Shown here one piece after another: positions 14,701 through 21,906 of a stretch of 24,969 nucleotides of DNA. The DNA is from Bacteroidales bacterium (GTDB lineage Bacteria > Bacteroidota > Bacteroidia > Bacteroidales > VadinHA17). The stretch is taken from the NCBI GenBank assembly GCA_027451265.1, contig DAIDJT010000007.1:1-24969 (forward strand), given 5' to 3'. The notes beneath the pieces are model-generated. The model had not been told where the DNA came from. It made no database searches and saw only the letters and a program-made list of their open reading frames with translations. Each line of letters starts with the position of its first letter. Within the stretch, counting starts at the first letter, position 1. The position numbers and the translations under genes are program-made.

Positions 14701-15995
14701 TCGACAGCCTGGAGGGATCAGAGAAGAATGCAAAAAAGGTTATTGAGGTCATCAGACCACGTCCAGGCCTCCCTGAACCTCCGGCACACAGGACCCTCTA
14801 TTTTCCATACATGCATGACGGGGCCCGTTTTGTTGCTGCAGCAGCGAGGAGCGTCGGCATCCCATCGGAGGTACTGCCCCGGCAGACAGAGGAGGATATC
14901 GCCCTCGGAAGGAAGTACACCTCATCAAAGGAATGCTTCCCGATGATCTGCACCACCGGCAGTTTCCTCCGCAAGCTGATGGAACCGGGAGCTGATCCCT
15001 CCCGTATGAGTTTCTTTATGCCTGATCATAACGGACCCTGCCGGTTCGGACAGTACAACCAGTTCCAGAGGATACTGTTTGACAGGCTGGGCTACAAAGA
15101 CGCGGAACTGGTGACCCCGTCAAACGACACTGCATATGCCGACCTTGCCGGTGACCGCAGCCGGCAGTTCAGGATCAATGCCTGGAAAGGATTCGTGGCA
15201 TTTGACTTCATCAGGAAACTGTACAGGGAGATCAGACCCTATGAGCTCAATGCCGGCGACAGCGAAGCCGTCTATCAGAAAGCCCTCGTTAAAACTGAGG
15301 CTTCAGTGGAGAAAAACTGCAGAGGTCTTCGCCGGGTGCTGGTTGAAACAGCTTCAGAATTCGTGGCGGTTAAAGTTGACAAGAGCCGGCGCAAACCGGT
15401 GATAGCCGTGCTGGGTGAGATATTCATGCGTGACAACGCGGGCTGTAACGGCAACATTGCCAACCGCCTTGAGGCCCTTGGCGCCGAGGTGCTGATAGGG
15501 CCCTTCTCGGAATGGATCACGTACTCCACGCACCGCTATACCCGTGACAGCAGATGGAAAAACGACATGAAGGGGATGCTCAGGTCGAAGATACAGGGTA
15601 TTGGCCAGGAGGTCATCGTTGACTACCTGCTGAGAGGAATAAGGAAGCTGAGTGATACCACCAAGGATGTGTCACTCCATGAGATGCTCAGGCTGAGCAA
15701 CAGGTATGTAAGTGAATTCTATGACGGTGACCCGCCCATAGCCCTCGGCATGTCTTCAGCGCTGGCAGGGAGAGGCGTATCAGGGATAGCAGCCATCCTG
15801 CCCTTCACCTGTATGCCCGGAACGCTTATTGCATCTGTAAGTGACTCCTTCAGGAAGGATCATGACAACATACCTTTCCTCAACATACCATATGACGGGC
15901 AGGACAGCGTCTCCCTTGAGACCAGGCTGCAGGCTTTCTTTTTCCAGGTCAGGGAGTATGCTGAGGCTCACCCACAATGGTCATCTCATCAATGA
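11748..15995 (+). CDS. Giant tandem 2-hydroxyacyl-CoA dehydratase activase/reductase-like protein
   Basis: 1415 residues from the ATG at 11748 (preferred to 11682, which sits in a palindrome). Two BadF/BcrA-type ASKHA ATPase domains come first: copy 1 (about 10-270) with GLDIGSVSLN, EIGGEDSK, C141 in CAAGTGSF, C181 in GRCSVF and FTGGVAAN; copy 2 (about 325-600) with GIDVGSLSTN, EIGGQDSK, C454 and C494 in the same motifs. In HgdC-type homodimeric activators these two cysteines per subunit hold one [4Fe-4S] between subunits, so here one chain could form the whole unit. A cysteine motif CNGCVNHC (612-619) and C639 link to a DUF2229-like region and a C-terminal HgdB/DCCP-like part with scattered cysteines (SETCLP, NSNCPW, SSKECFP, NGPCRFG, GCNGN). 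The family performs ATP-driven low-potential electron transfer; the substrate of this full-length form is not known to me. Its 3' end overlaps the convergent peptidase gene by 47 bp. Confidence 0.9.
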   Translation: MDVPAFTPGTGILIGLDIGSVSLNSVVMDEDYNILEDYYDYVHGKPFSVLHDRLTRLLGDHPDGSIRGLAITGAGGRLATELIGGLCVNEIIAQATSASRLFPDARTVIEIGGEDSKLIILESDGADDYPRLVDFEMNSICAAGTGSFLDQQARRIGVRIENEFGELALKSVSPPRIAGRCSVFAKSDMIHHQQIATPLHDIVAGLCFALARNFRSTVARRKEMKRPVLFTGGVAANAGMVRAFREVLELSPGELIIPEHHASMGAIGAVMYSRLNGNSVNGFTGLEKLEEYLRKSTASFVSLPMLKESAALYNKDVKIKSNGKGKLRVYLGIDVGSLSTNVVLIDPEHNVVARRYLPTAGKPLEAIKKGLSEIFDEAGNFVEVIGAGTTGSGRYLTGDFIGADAIRNEITAQATAAIDYDPTVDTIFEIGGQDSKYISIENGVVVDFEMNKVCAAGTGSFLEEQAEKLNIKIVGEFGDLALRSKSPVKLGDRCTVFMESDLNTFMQKGARDENLVGGLAYSIVYNYLQKVVADRRIGDRIFFQGGVTNNKAVVAAFEQVLGKEIIIPPHFDVTGAIGAAILAQRSMTEGQKTTFKGFGIRNAGYEISRFVCNGCVNHCEISSVKIEGEKKPLFYGGRCEKWETDSRKKKNDHIPNLFLKRTEMLMGDYREQEPDGRPTVGIPRALMIYYQQFPFWRTFFEELGLRVVLSRESDRALVTRSLETVTSETCLPVELMHGHVIDLIEKGVDYVFMPFIVSGKYKEGDTTSNSNCPWIQSFPFMVRAALRDRVDEKKFLTPTLHFRYFEGALTKEMTSFFGERLGFDAATVKKALMKADGKQTAFERGVAEYGRRVMAEIPAGCRPAVILGRPYNSTDPHLNLSLAEKLIAQNVMPVPLDMLDISVADLYKNYRNMYWPNGQKIIAAARHVAQTDGLYAVYISNFRCGPDSFIWHYVTEELKGKPFLHLEVDEHSADAGMVTRIEAFLDSLEGSEKNAKKVIEVIRPRPGLPEPPAHRTLYFPYMHDGARFVAAAARSVGIPSEVLPRQTEEDIALGRKYTSSKECFPMICTTGSFLRKLMEPGADPSRMSFFMPDHNGPCRFGQYNQFQRILFDRLGYKDAELVTPSNDTAYADLAGDRSRQFRINAWKGFVAFDFIRKLYREIRPYELNAGDSEAVYQKALVKTEASVEKNCRGLRRVLVETASEFVAVKVDKSRRKPVIAVLGEIFMRDNAGCNGNIANRLEALGAEVLIGPFSEWITYSTHRYTRDSRWKNDMKGMLRSKIQGIGQEVIVDYLLRGIRKLSDTTKDVSLHEMLRLSNRYVSEFYDGDPPIALGMSSALAGRGVSGIAAILPFTCMPGTLIASVSDSFRKDHDNIPFLNIPYDGQDSVSLETRLQAFFFQVREYAEAHPQWSSHQ

Positions 15996-18117
15996 GATAA
16001 CCGGCACCGCCAAGTTTTTCTATCAGGAAGAGTGCATACCTGATATCAAGGCTGATGTTCCGGCTCTGCAGGGGATTGTACATAATGTCTGATGCAACGC
16101 CTTCCCATGCACGGTCAAAGTTGACTCCTATCAGGTGACCATATGCATTCAGCACCGGACTGCCTGAGTTGCCTCCTGTGGTGTGGTTGTTGGCAATAAA
16201 GCATACCGGCATTTCACCGTCAACCCCGTACCTGCCGAAATCCTTTTTCTCATATAGCTCCCTGAGCCTGTCAGGCACATCATAATCATAAATCTCCGGG
16301 TTATCCTTCTCCATCACGCCGGTAAGGGTTGTCTGATGCTCATAATACACAGCATCGCGTGAGTCGTAGCCCATCACCTTCCCGTATGCCAGCCTCAGTG
16401 TTGAGTTTGCATCGGGGTAGAATACCTTGTCTCCACCCTGTTCCATCTGGGCGGCCATATAAAGCTTGTTGAGCTCTGCCAGCCTGGCATCTGCGGCAGA
16501 AAGCTCTCCCCTGATACGTGATTCAATCAGGTCTGATGCAGAAACCGCCAGCCTGTAGAAAATATCCTTTTGCATCTTTTTGGGATCGAAGTTGCTTATC
16601 AGTGCCTTAACCCTGTTCTCATCAGTAAAGATTGATTTATCAAAAATCTTTGCCGCCACTGACTTGAAATCGCCCTTGCATGAAGCAGCCAACTCCTTGT
16701 AAGCATCAGTCTGCCACTCACTTTCAATATTCCTGCCGTAAAGATCCATGACCGCAACAAAGAGTTGTTCCGAAACGTTGCGGTCAAAATTGCGGAAGAA
16801 ACCGTCAGCATATTCCTGCAGCCTCTCAAGTTCCTTGCCGAGCCCGGGATCCTTCTTGGCAGCCAACTCTGCAGCCCTCCTGAAGGCCCCGGCAAGCGAT
16901 GCGGGTTCCACTCCTGCAGCGCCAAATACATCACCCGTGTAGGAGTTAACGAGGTAGTTGTGCGTATAGGCGGGGTAGATTTCCGCATACCCGTCAAGGA
17001 TCTTTCCATACTTGCGTACCCGTTCCGGATCGGCAGCAACCCATTGCCTGAACTCTTTCTCAAAGGCCTCCTTGAGTGCGACACCGTTCATCTTGTCAAG
17101 GCTCTGAATCTCCCCTATCGATTTCTTCCAGCCGTTGGCAAGGCCAAACGATTTGCCTGAATACTTCAGCCTTACCAGCGGGTCTTTTGCCATCTCCTGC
17201 TCCATAATTGATATCTTTTTCCCGCGGATCTCCACCATTTTCGGGTAGATGACATCCTTAAGCATCCGGATGTGATATGACGGAGCATACTCCTGTGTTC
17301 TTCCGGGATATCCGAAGACCATTGTAAAGTCGCCTTCCTTCACACCTGCAATTGACACAGGGAAATGATATGCAGGATGATATGGTACATTATCAGCTGA
17401 CCATGCCGCGGGTTTATTATCCTTGTCAGCATAGACCCTGAAAAGTGAGAAGTCGCCTGTATGCCTCGGCCATACCCAGTTGTCAGTATCACCACCGAAC
17501 TTGCCGATGGCCGAGGGCGGAGCTCCCACAAGACGTACATCGCGGAAGACCTCATTGACGATCAGGAAATACTGGTTGCCAAGGAAGAAAGGCCTGACGG
17601 CCGAACGGTAGTTATTACCCCTGACAGCTTCAGCATTGATGGCAGTGATGTTTGCATTGATGATCTCATCACGCTTGTTCTTGTCCATGTCATCAGTCAC
17701 CCCGTTGAGTACCTTGTCGGTGACATCTTCCATGTACTTCAGGATGGTGACCGAGAGCCCAGGGTTTGCAAGCTCCTCAGCATTGGAGGCAGCCCAGAAA
17801 CCATTTCTCAGGTAATCATGCTCAAGGGTGGAGTGATTCTGGATATACCCGTATCCACAGTGATGGTTGGTAATTATCAGTCCCTTGTCAGAAATGAATT
17901 CGCCTGTGCATCCTCCTCCGAACAGTACAACGGCGTCCTTCATTGATGCCCTGTTTATGCTGTAGATATCTTCGGCTGTCAGTTTGAAGCCGTTCTCCTG
18001 CATCAGTTTGATATTGTACTTTTCAATAAGCACGGGTATCCACATCCCTTCATCAGCGAAGGCTCCCGGTGCAACCATGGCAAGCAGCAGCGCTATTGCG
18101 AACAGTTTCTTCTTCAT
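15949..18117 (-). CDS. S46-family dipeptidyl-peptidase, DPP11-type (Asp/Glu at P1)
   Basis: 722-residue secreted serine exopeptidase that releases N-terminal dipeptides. The start at 18117 is chosen because it begins a clear signal peptide (1-21, ending GAFA) and its ATG overlaps the stop of maf as ATGA; a longer frame exists upstream but lacks a sensible N-terminus. The triad is H85 (TNHHCGYG), D222 (TGDF) and S651 (GGNSGSP). The residue 18 positions after the serine is R669 (NFDRAW); in Porphyromonas the equivalent Arg673 defines DPP11, which cuts after Asp or Glu, whereas DPP7 has Gly. The protein lacks a visible C-terminal sorting domain, so a periplasmic location is likely. It is the last gene of the six-gene minus-strand operon and converges on the giant activase gene with a 47-bp overlap. 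Confidence 0.93.
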   Translation of the reverse strand: MKKKLFAIALLLAMVAPGAFADEGMWIPVLIEKYNIKLMQENGFKLTAEDIYSINRASMKDAVVLFGGGCTGEFISDKGLIITNHHCGYGYIQNHSTLEHDYLRNGFWAASNAEELANPGLSVTILKYMEDVTDKVLNGVTDDMDKNKRDEIINANITAINAEAVRGNNYRSAVRPFFLGNQYFLIVNEVFRDVRLVGAPPSAIGKFGGDTDNWVWPRHTGDFSLFRVYADKDNKPAAWSADNVPYHPAYHFPVSIAGVKEGDFTMVFGYPGRTQEYAPSYHIRMLKDVIYPKMVEIRGKKISIMEQEMAKDPLVRLKYSGKSFGLANGWKKSIGEIQSLDKMNGVALKEAFEKEFRQWVAADPERVRKYGKILDGYAEIYPAYTHNYLVNSYTGDVFGAAGVEPASLAGAFRRAAELAAKKDPGLGKELERLQEYADGFFRNFDRNVSEQLFVAVMDLYGRNIESEWQTDAYKELAASCKGDFKSVAAKIFDKSIFTDENRVKALISNFDPKKMQKDIFYRLAVSASDLIESRIRGELSAADARLAELNKLYMAAQMEQGGDKVFYPDANSTLRLAYGKVMGYDSRDAVYYEHQTTLTGVMEKDNPEIYDYDVPDRLRELYEKKDFGRYGVDGEMPVCFIANNHTTGGNSGSPVLNAYGHLIGVNFDRAWEGVASDIMYNPLQSRNISLDIRYALFLIEKLGGAGYLIDEMTIVGEPQHTP

Positions 18118-18743
18118 ATTATTCTGGTTTTGTTTCCTGTATTGCTCATGTAATTTTCCCCGGTAAACTGCAGAAGTGCGGTGTACAGCTCGCTTACCGG
18201 CATTCCTACTACATTGTAGTATGACCCTTCTATTCCTGTTATGCCCCTCAGTCCGATCCATTCCTGGATGCCATAGGCCCCGGCCTTGTCCAGAGGCCGG
18301 TAGTTATGCACATAGTATTCAATTTCATCATAGTCCAGTTCCCTGAAGGTGACACCGGTGGTGACTGAAAAAACTGATTCTTTCATGCTGTCTTTCAGGC
18401 AAATACCTGTAATAACATCATGTCTGCAACCCGAGAGTTGTCTCAGGAAGCGCATTGCCTCCGCCTCATCGGAAGGCTTGCCAAGGTTCATGCCGTGGCA
18501 CCATACGATGGTGTCAGCAGTGATGAGAACCTGCCCGGGTACAAGTGGCCTGGTCCATGAGGCCGCCTTGCCTGTTGCAAGGAACTCGGCAATCTCTTTC
18601 CCCCTGAGGTGCGGGGGCCAGTTCTCCTCAAAGCCGGTGACAGCTGTCCTGAACCTGAAGCCGGCTTCCTTCATTAACTGCCGGCGCCTTGGCGATGCCG
18701 AGGCAAGTATCAGATCATAATCCTGCAGGCTGTCAGAAAACAT
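18114..18743 (-). CDS. maf: Maf-family nucleoside triphosphate pyrophosphatase
   Basis: House-cleaning enzyme that hydrolyses non-canonical or excess nucleotides (YhdE branch: dTTP/UTP) to monophosphates. From the ATG at 18743 it has 209 residues, the usual length. Motifs seen: LILASASPRRR at 11-21 (substrate phosphates), the catalytic aspartate D77 in ADTIVW, LGKPSD, and the family's C-terminal IEGSYYNVVGMP. The AGAYGIQ...IEGSYYNV pattern favours YhdE over YceF. An ATG at 18782 would add 13 residues and increase the overlap with the prenyltransferase gene from 11 to 50 bp, so I prefer 18743. The stop overlaps the ATG of the S46 peptidase by 4 bp (ATGA), implying translational coupling. Confidence 0.92.
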   Translation of the reverse strand: MFSDSLQDYDLILASASPRRRQLMKEAGFRFRTAVTGFEENWPPHLRGKEIAEFLATGKAASWTRPLVPGQVLITADTIVWCHGMNLGKPSDEAEAMRFLRQLSGCRHDVITGICLKDSMKESVFSVTTGVTFRELDYDEIEYYVHNYRPLDKAGAYGIQEWIGLRGITGIEGSYYNVVGMPVSELYTALLQFTGENYMSNTGNKTRII

Positions 18744-19755
18744 TCCAGGCAATATTTCCAGAGGTGATGATTGCGCCAGCAACCAGTGAATAAAGAATAC
18801 CGGAAAGCATAACCAGTTTCATGAGGGTGCTGGCGAAATGAAGGTGCTGCTTCTCCCTGGCAGTAATAACCCTGTAAATGACAATCGCCAGCGGCAACGC
18901 CAGCAGCAGGGATATATATATCAGGGTGATCATGTCATGCAAATACCTTTTCCAAACAATGTAAAGAAGGATAATAGTTGCCAGTGCCAGAATCACCACA
19001 ATTACCCGGCATACTGACAGCCCCGATATCACCGGAAGTGTTTTTCTCCCTGTTTCACGGTCACCTTTACAATCCTCCATATCCTTGATTATCTCTCTCA
19101 ACAGTGTTGTCATGAAGGCGAACAGCGCGAAACCGCCCACCCACCAGAAAAGTATGGCTACACCTGGGAAATCAACTGCTGCCTGTGAGTAATACCTGTA
19201 AATGGGTCCTGCGTCATAGACCACCACAACCATCGGTACCAGCGCCACAAGGAGGGCCACAATGACATTTCCGACAAGGAGCTGTCTCTTGTACGTGGTG
19301 CTGTAAAACCACAGCAGACCGGAAATAAGGACAAAGAAAATGCCCATCCAGACAAATCCGACACGGGCCGAAACGTAAGTGCCTCCGATCACCCCGAGAA
19401 CGTTGAAGATATTGTGATACATCATGGCCATCCTGCGGGTTATGGTATTTCCGACAATGATTGATCCCCTGTTGATCAGGTCGGCACGGATGTCAAAGTA
19501 GTCATTGATTACATACCCGGCTGCAGTGATCAGGCAGGTTGAGACAACCAGGATCACGAAGTCTATCCAGCCCAGCCGGAAGGTCATTATGGTACTTATG
19601 ACAGGGTCACCTGCAAGGTTCACCGGCATGGCGCCAAGCAGGGGTCTTATGATTGCGTACCTCATAAGCATCATCGTCATAGCCACAACCAACAGGTTGG
19701 GCAGTCTGACAAGGGTCATGAGGTCCGTCAACTTCTCACCACGAGAATGCTTCAT
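18733..19755 (-). CDS. UbiA-superfamily prenyltransferase
   Basis: Integral membrane enzyme of 340 residues with about eight to nine hydrophobic helices. The first Asp-rich motif NDYFDIRAD (84-92) and the second, D225-M-E-D228 with D232 following (DMEDCKGD), are the Mg-diphosphate sites of UbiA proteins, so it should transfer a prenyl group to an acceptor in the membrane. Bacteroidota relatives are often labelled geranylgeranylglycerol-phosphate geranylgeranyltransferase or left as UbiA family; the acceptor cannot be read here. The ATG at 19755 is chosen because MKHSRGEKL leads directly to the first helix and overlap with kdsC is 20 bp; the ATG at 19794 would add 13 residues. It overlaps maf by 11 bp, so it lies in one operon. 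Confidence 0.88.
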   Translation of the reverse strand: MKHSRGEKLTDLMTLVRLPNLLVVAMTMMLMRYAIIRPLLGAMPVNLAGDPVISTIMTFRLGWIDFVILVVSTCLITAAGYVINDYFDIRADLINRGSIIVGNTITRRMAMMYHNIFNVLGVIGGTYVSARVGFVWMGIFFVLISGLLWFYSTTYKRQLLVGNVIVALLVALVPMVVVVYDAGPIYRYYSQAAVDFPGVAILFWWVGGFALFAFMTTLLREIIKDMEDCKGDRETGRKTLPVISGLSVCRVIVVILALATIILLYIVWKRYLHDMITLIYISLLLALPLAIVIYRVITAREKQHLHFASTLMKLVMLSGILYSLVAGAIITSGNIAWNVF

Positions 19756-20257
19756 GATCCATCCAGTTTTTATGGAGACGGAGCGCCTGTTCAATCACAT
19801 CGCGGACGCATCCCTCACCCCCTTTTTTGTCTGAAATGTATACTGCTATCTGTTTTATCTCACTGTCTGCATCGGCCGGACAGGCCGGAAGACCCACCAT
19901 CTTCATCACCTCAAAGTCAGGTATGTCATCTCCCATGTACAGCACACTCTTAAGGTCTATGTTCCAGCGTGCCACAAGTTCTTTCATGCTGTCCTTTTTG
20001 GTGCGGGAATTCAGAAAGATATCATTGACACCCAGGGTTTTAAGCCGCTTTATATACTCCTTTGAATTTGCTCCCGAGATTACCCCCACATGATATCCCT
20101 TCCTGACTGCCAGTTGAATGGCATAACCGTCGCGGAGATTGACTGTCCGGAGGGGCATGCCCCATACTGAAAGTGCAATGGTCTGTGTTGACAGTACCCC
20201 GTCAATGTCAAAGACAAAGGCTTTTACACCCCGGAGCTCTTCCTTGAAATTTGTCAT
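19736..20257 (-). CDS. kdsC: 3-deoxy-D-manno-octulosonate 8-phosphate phosphatase (KdsC, HAD family)
   Basis: 173-residue C0-type HAD phosphatase without a cap, which makes KDO for the lipopolysaccharide core in the cytosol. Motif I is FVFDIDGVLS with the nucleophile D17 and general acid D19; motif II is the serine of GVISGANS; motif III is MGDDIPD. Length is typical. The canonical KdsC motif I ends in T (DVDGVLT), here S, which is conservative. Its start overlaps the stop of the DUF2520 gene by 4 bp (ATGA) and its end overlaps the prenyltransferase start. Other KDO genes are not in the window, so KdsC versus a related HAD phosphatase rests on sequence alone. Confidence 0.88.
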   Translation of the reverse strand: MTNFKEELRGVKAFVFDIDGVLSTQTIALSVWGMPLRTVNLRDGYAIQLAVRKGYHVGVISGANSKEYIKRLKTLGVNDIFLNSRTKKDSMKELVARWNIDLKSVLYMGDDIPDFEVMKMVGLPACPADADSEIKQIAVYISDKKGGEGCVRDVIEQALRLHKNWMDHEAFSW

Positions 20258-21036
20258 CGTTTCCTGTTCCTGTAATGGCTGGCTATCATCCTGCTGACAA
20301 GCCGGTAAAGTTTCTGGTATTGTGGAGAGAAAGATAGCAATTCGATGTGACTTTTTACAGTACCGGCATCATGTCTTACGGCAGGGCCGGTCTGGGCGGC
20401 TTCAGGGCCGGTGCGCACTGCCTTCCGGATCGTTTCTTCCATCAGCGGGCGCAGAAGGGCCGGATCAAAACCTGCCTCCCTGGCCACATCCCCGCCGGCA
20501 GTCATCATGAAGTTTGAGAAGTTGTTTGTAAAGACTGCAGCCAGGTGAAGCTGTTTCCGCTTCACTGAATCACACTCCCATACTCCTGCCCCGATGCTTT
20601 CACCCGTATTCCTGAGTACTTCCATGGCATGACTGTCTGTTGCTTCAACGAAGAAGGGCACCTTTCCGAGATCAGGAGGAAATCCCTTTGTGAATGTCTG
20701 CAGCGGGTACAGTACACCGGCTCCCTTTGACCGCCCCAGGGCCTCAAGAGGTATGCTGCCGGCAGTATGGGCAATGACAGTACCGGTGTGAACGGTTGCT
20801 GATGAAGCCACCTGTTCCACTGCGGCGTCACTGACACAAATAAGGAGGAGATCACACTCATCGGGGATAACCAGATCATGGCGGTATTCAGCTCCGGTTG
20901 CTGCTGCCAGACCGCTGGCGGTCAGGCCGTTGCGCGAAGCAACTGACAGTATCCGGTGACCGGCAGCAGCCAGCCCTGTGGCAAGCGACTCAGCCACATT
21001 ACCCGCGCCGATGAATGATATGTTGTAGGTAGCCAC
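20254..21036 (-). CDS. Rossmann-fold DUF2520 protein (ProC/F420-oxidoreductase-like)
   Basis: 260 residues. The N-terminus is a dinucleotide-binding fold with ISFIGAGNVAESLA at 7-20 (GxGxxA), followed by LLLICVSDAAVEQVA, the usual second strand region, and an all-helical C-terminal half (about 150-260) containing the FTNNFSNFMM segment typical of DUF2520. These proteins resemble pyrroline-5-carboxylate reductase but their substrate is unknown. In Bacteroidota they are often found beside kdsC-type genes. It is tightly coupled: 34 bp after the lipoprotein gene, and a 4-bp overlap with kdsC. Confidence 0.85.
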   Translation of the reverse strand: MATYNISFIGAGNVAESLATGLAAAGHRILSVASRNGLTASGLAAATGAEYRHDLVIPDECDLLLICVSDAAVEQVASSATVHTGTVIAHTAGSIPLEALGRSKGAGVLYPLQTFTKGFPPDLGKVPFFVEATDSHAMEVLRNTGESIGAGVWECDSVKRKQLHLAAVFTNNFSNFMMTAGGDVAREAGFDPALLRPLMEETIRKAVRTGPEAAQTGPAVRHDAGTVKSHIELLSFSPQYQKLYRLVSRMIASHYRNRKR

Positions 21037-21070
21037 CGCTGCTGCCGGATCATTGTGTCAGTCAGTGGCG

Positions 21071-21472
21071 TCACTTGCCCCAGTCATACGAGGATATCCC
21101 CGTAACCTGTACCTGGTAGATCTTCATATAACTGTAATAATACGAGTTACTGCTGTTCATCAGGTAGTTGCACTCATAAAAGTACGGCCCTGAAACCAGT
21201 ATCTCCTCACCCTGGCCGTACTTTGTCAGTTCACTGATCCATTGAGAGGGGTTGCAGAAGTAATATACCGAATATGAGTCCCATAGTGTGGAAAACCGTG
21301 CTGTCTTGTTGACCGCGTCATATGAGATATATACATGTGCCTGTTCAAGAGTGTCAAGTGCGTCACCGTCACAACCGCATTTGGGTTGTTTTTTGCAGCC
21401 CGCCGTCAGTGCAACCAGGGCTGCAACTGCGAAAACCAGGGCTATTGTAGCCTTCATCCTGTTTCTTTTCAT
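21071..21472 (-). CDS. Small lipoprotein, function unknown
   Basis: 133 residues from the ATG at 21472. The N-terminus (MKRNRMKATIAL followed by a hydrophobic run to LTAGC) is a lipoprotein signal with the lipidated cysteine at residue 26. The mature part starts KKQPKCGC, then has a Tyr/Ser-rich segment (MNSSNSYYYSYMKIYQ) near the end; a fold with several beta strands is likely but I do not recognise it. An ATG at 21493 would put seven polar residues before the signal. It is the first gene after a promoter at 21496-21526 and leads the kdsC-ubiA-maf-DPP operon, suggesting an envelope role. Confidence 0.75.
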   Translation of the reverse strand: MKRNRMKATIALVFAVAALVALTAGCKKQPKCGCDGDALDTLEQAHVYISYDAVNKTARFSTLWDSYSVYYFCNPSQWISELTKYGQGEEILVSGPYFYECNYLMNSSNSYYYSYMKIYQVQVTGISSYDWGK

Positions 21473-21495
21473 GATTATGAGCTGATTTGACACTG

Positions 21496-21526
21496 CAAAA
21501 TAAGGTTTATTTTAATTCCCTGCAAA
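21496..21526 (-). promoter_or_regulatory. Putative promoter of the lipoprotein-to-DPP operon
   Basis: On the minus strand TTTG (complement of 21523-21526) is followed after 20 nt by TATTTTG (complement of 21496-21502), one base shorter than the TAnnTTTG consensus. It lies about 24 bp before the lipoprotein ATG and just past the terminator of the rpoC transcript, where a new promoter is expected. Confidence 0.5.
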
Positions 21527-21531
21527 TAGGA

Positions 21532-21557
21532 AAGCCGGTTGAATTCTCAACCGGCTT
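21532..21557 (-). terminator. Hairpin ending the rpoC-DUF3467 transcript
   Basis: A perfect 11-bp stem (AAGCCGGTTGA / TCAACCGGCTT) with a 4-nt loop lies 21 bp after the DUF3467 stop. On the minus strand it is followed by TTTCCTATTTG, an interrupted T-tract, so it is a moderate intrinsic terminator. Confidence 0.75.
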
Positions 21558-21577
21558 ATCTTCAATATGTTCAGATA

Positions 21578-21895
21578 TCATGCCTGCGCCGTCGGTCCCC
21601 CGAAGGTTACCGGCATTACAGGGCCTGATCCCTTGACTTCGCGTATCGGGCCGTGGACGGCTTCGTACTTTGAAATATTGTCACTGAGGGCAGCCACAAG
21701 CCTCTTGGCATGTTCCGGGGTCAGGATGATTCTCGACTTGACCTTTGATTTGGGAACGCCCGGCATGATCCTTATGAAATCAATGACGAACTCCGCAGGC
21801 GAGTGGGTAATGACTGCCAGGTTTGAATAGACTCCCTCGGCTACATCCTCGGTGAGCTCTATGTTGAACTGGCCCTGATTTTTGACGTCTGACAT
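21578..21895 (-). CDS. DUF3467 family protein
   Basis: 105 residues, compact and soluble, matching DUF3467 in length and in the central segment GVYSNLAVITHSPAEFVIDFIRIMPG and ILTPEHAKRLVAAL. In Bacteroidota this gene commonly sits directly after rpoC, as it does here (11-bp gap), and is probably co-transcribed with it. The biochemical role is not established. The C-terminus is a Gly/Pro tail (SGPVMPVTFGGPTAQA). Confidence 0.92.
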   Translation of the reverse strand: MSDVKNQGQFNIELTEDVAEGVYSNLAVITHSPAEFVIDFIRIMPGVPKSKVKSRIILTPEHAKRLVAALSDNISKYEAVHGPIREVKGSGPVMPVTFGGPTAQA

Positions 21896-21906
21896 GATAG
21901 CGTGCT

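Noticed and set aside
15983..15998. ATCTCAT/ATGAGAT hairpin at the convergent 3' overlap as a bidirectional terminator
   Set aside because: The stem is only 7 bp, AT-rich with a 2-nt loop and lacks T-runs on both strands.
18118..18261. N-terminal extension of 48 residues on the S46 peptidase
   Set aside because: It lies within maf in another frame, is Arg/Asn-rich and would bury the signal peptide. The ATGA coupling supports the start at 18117.
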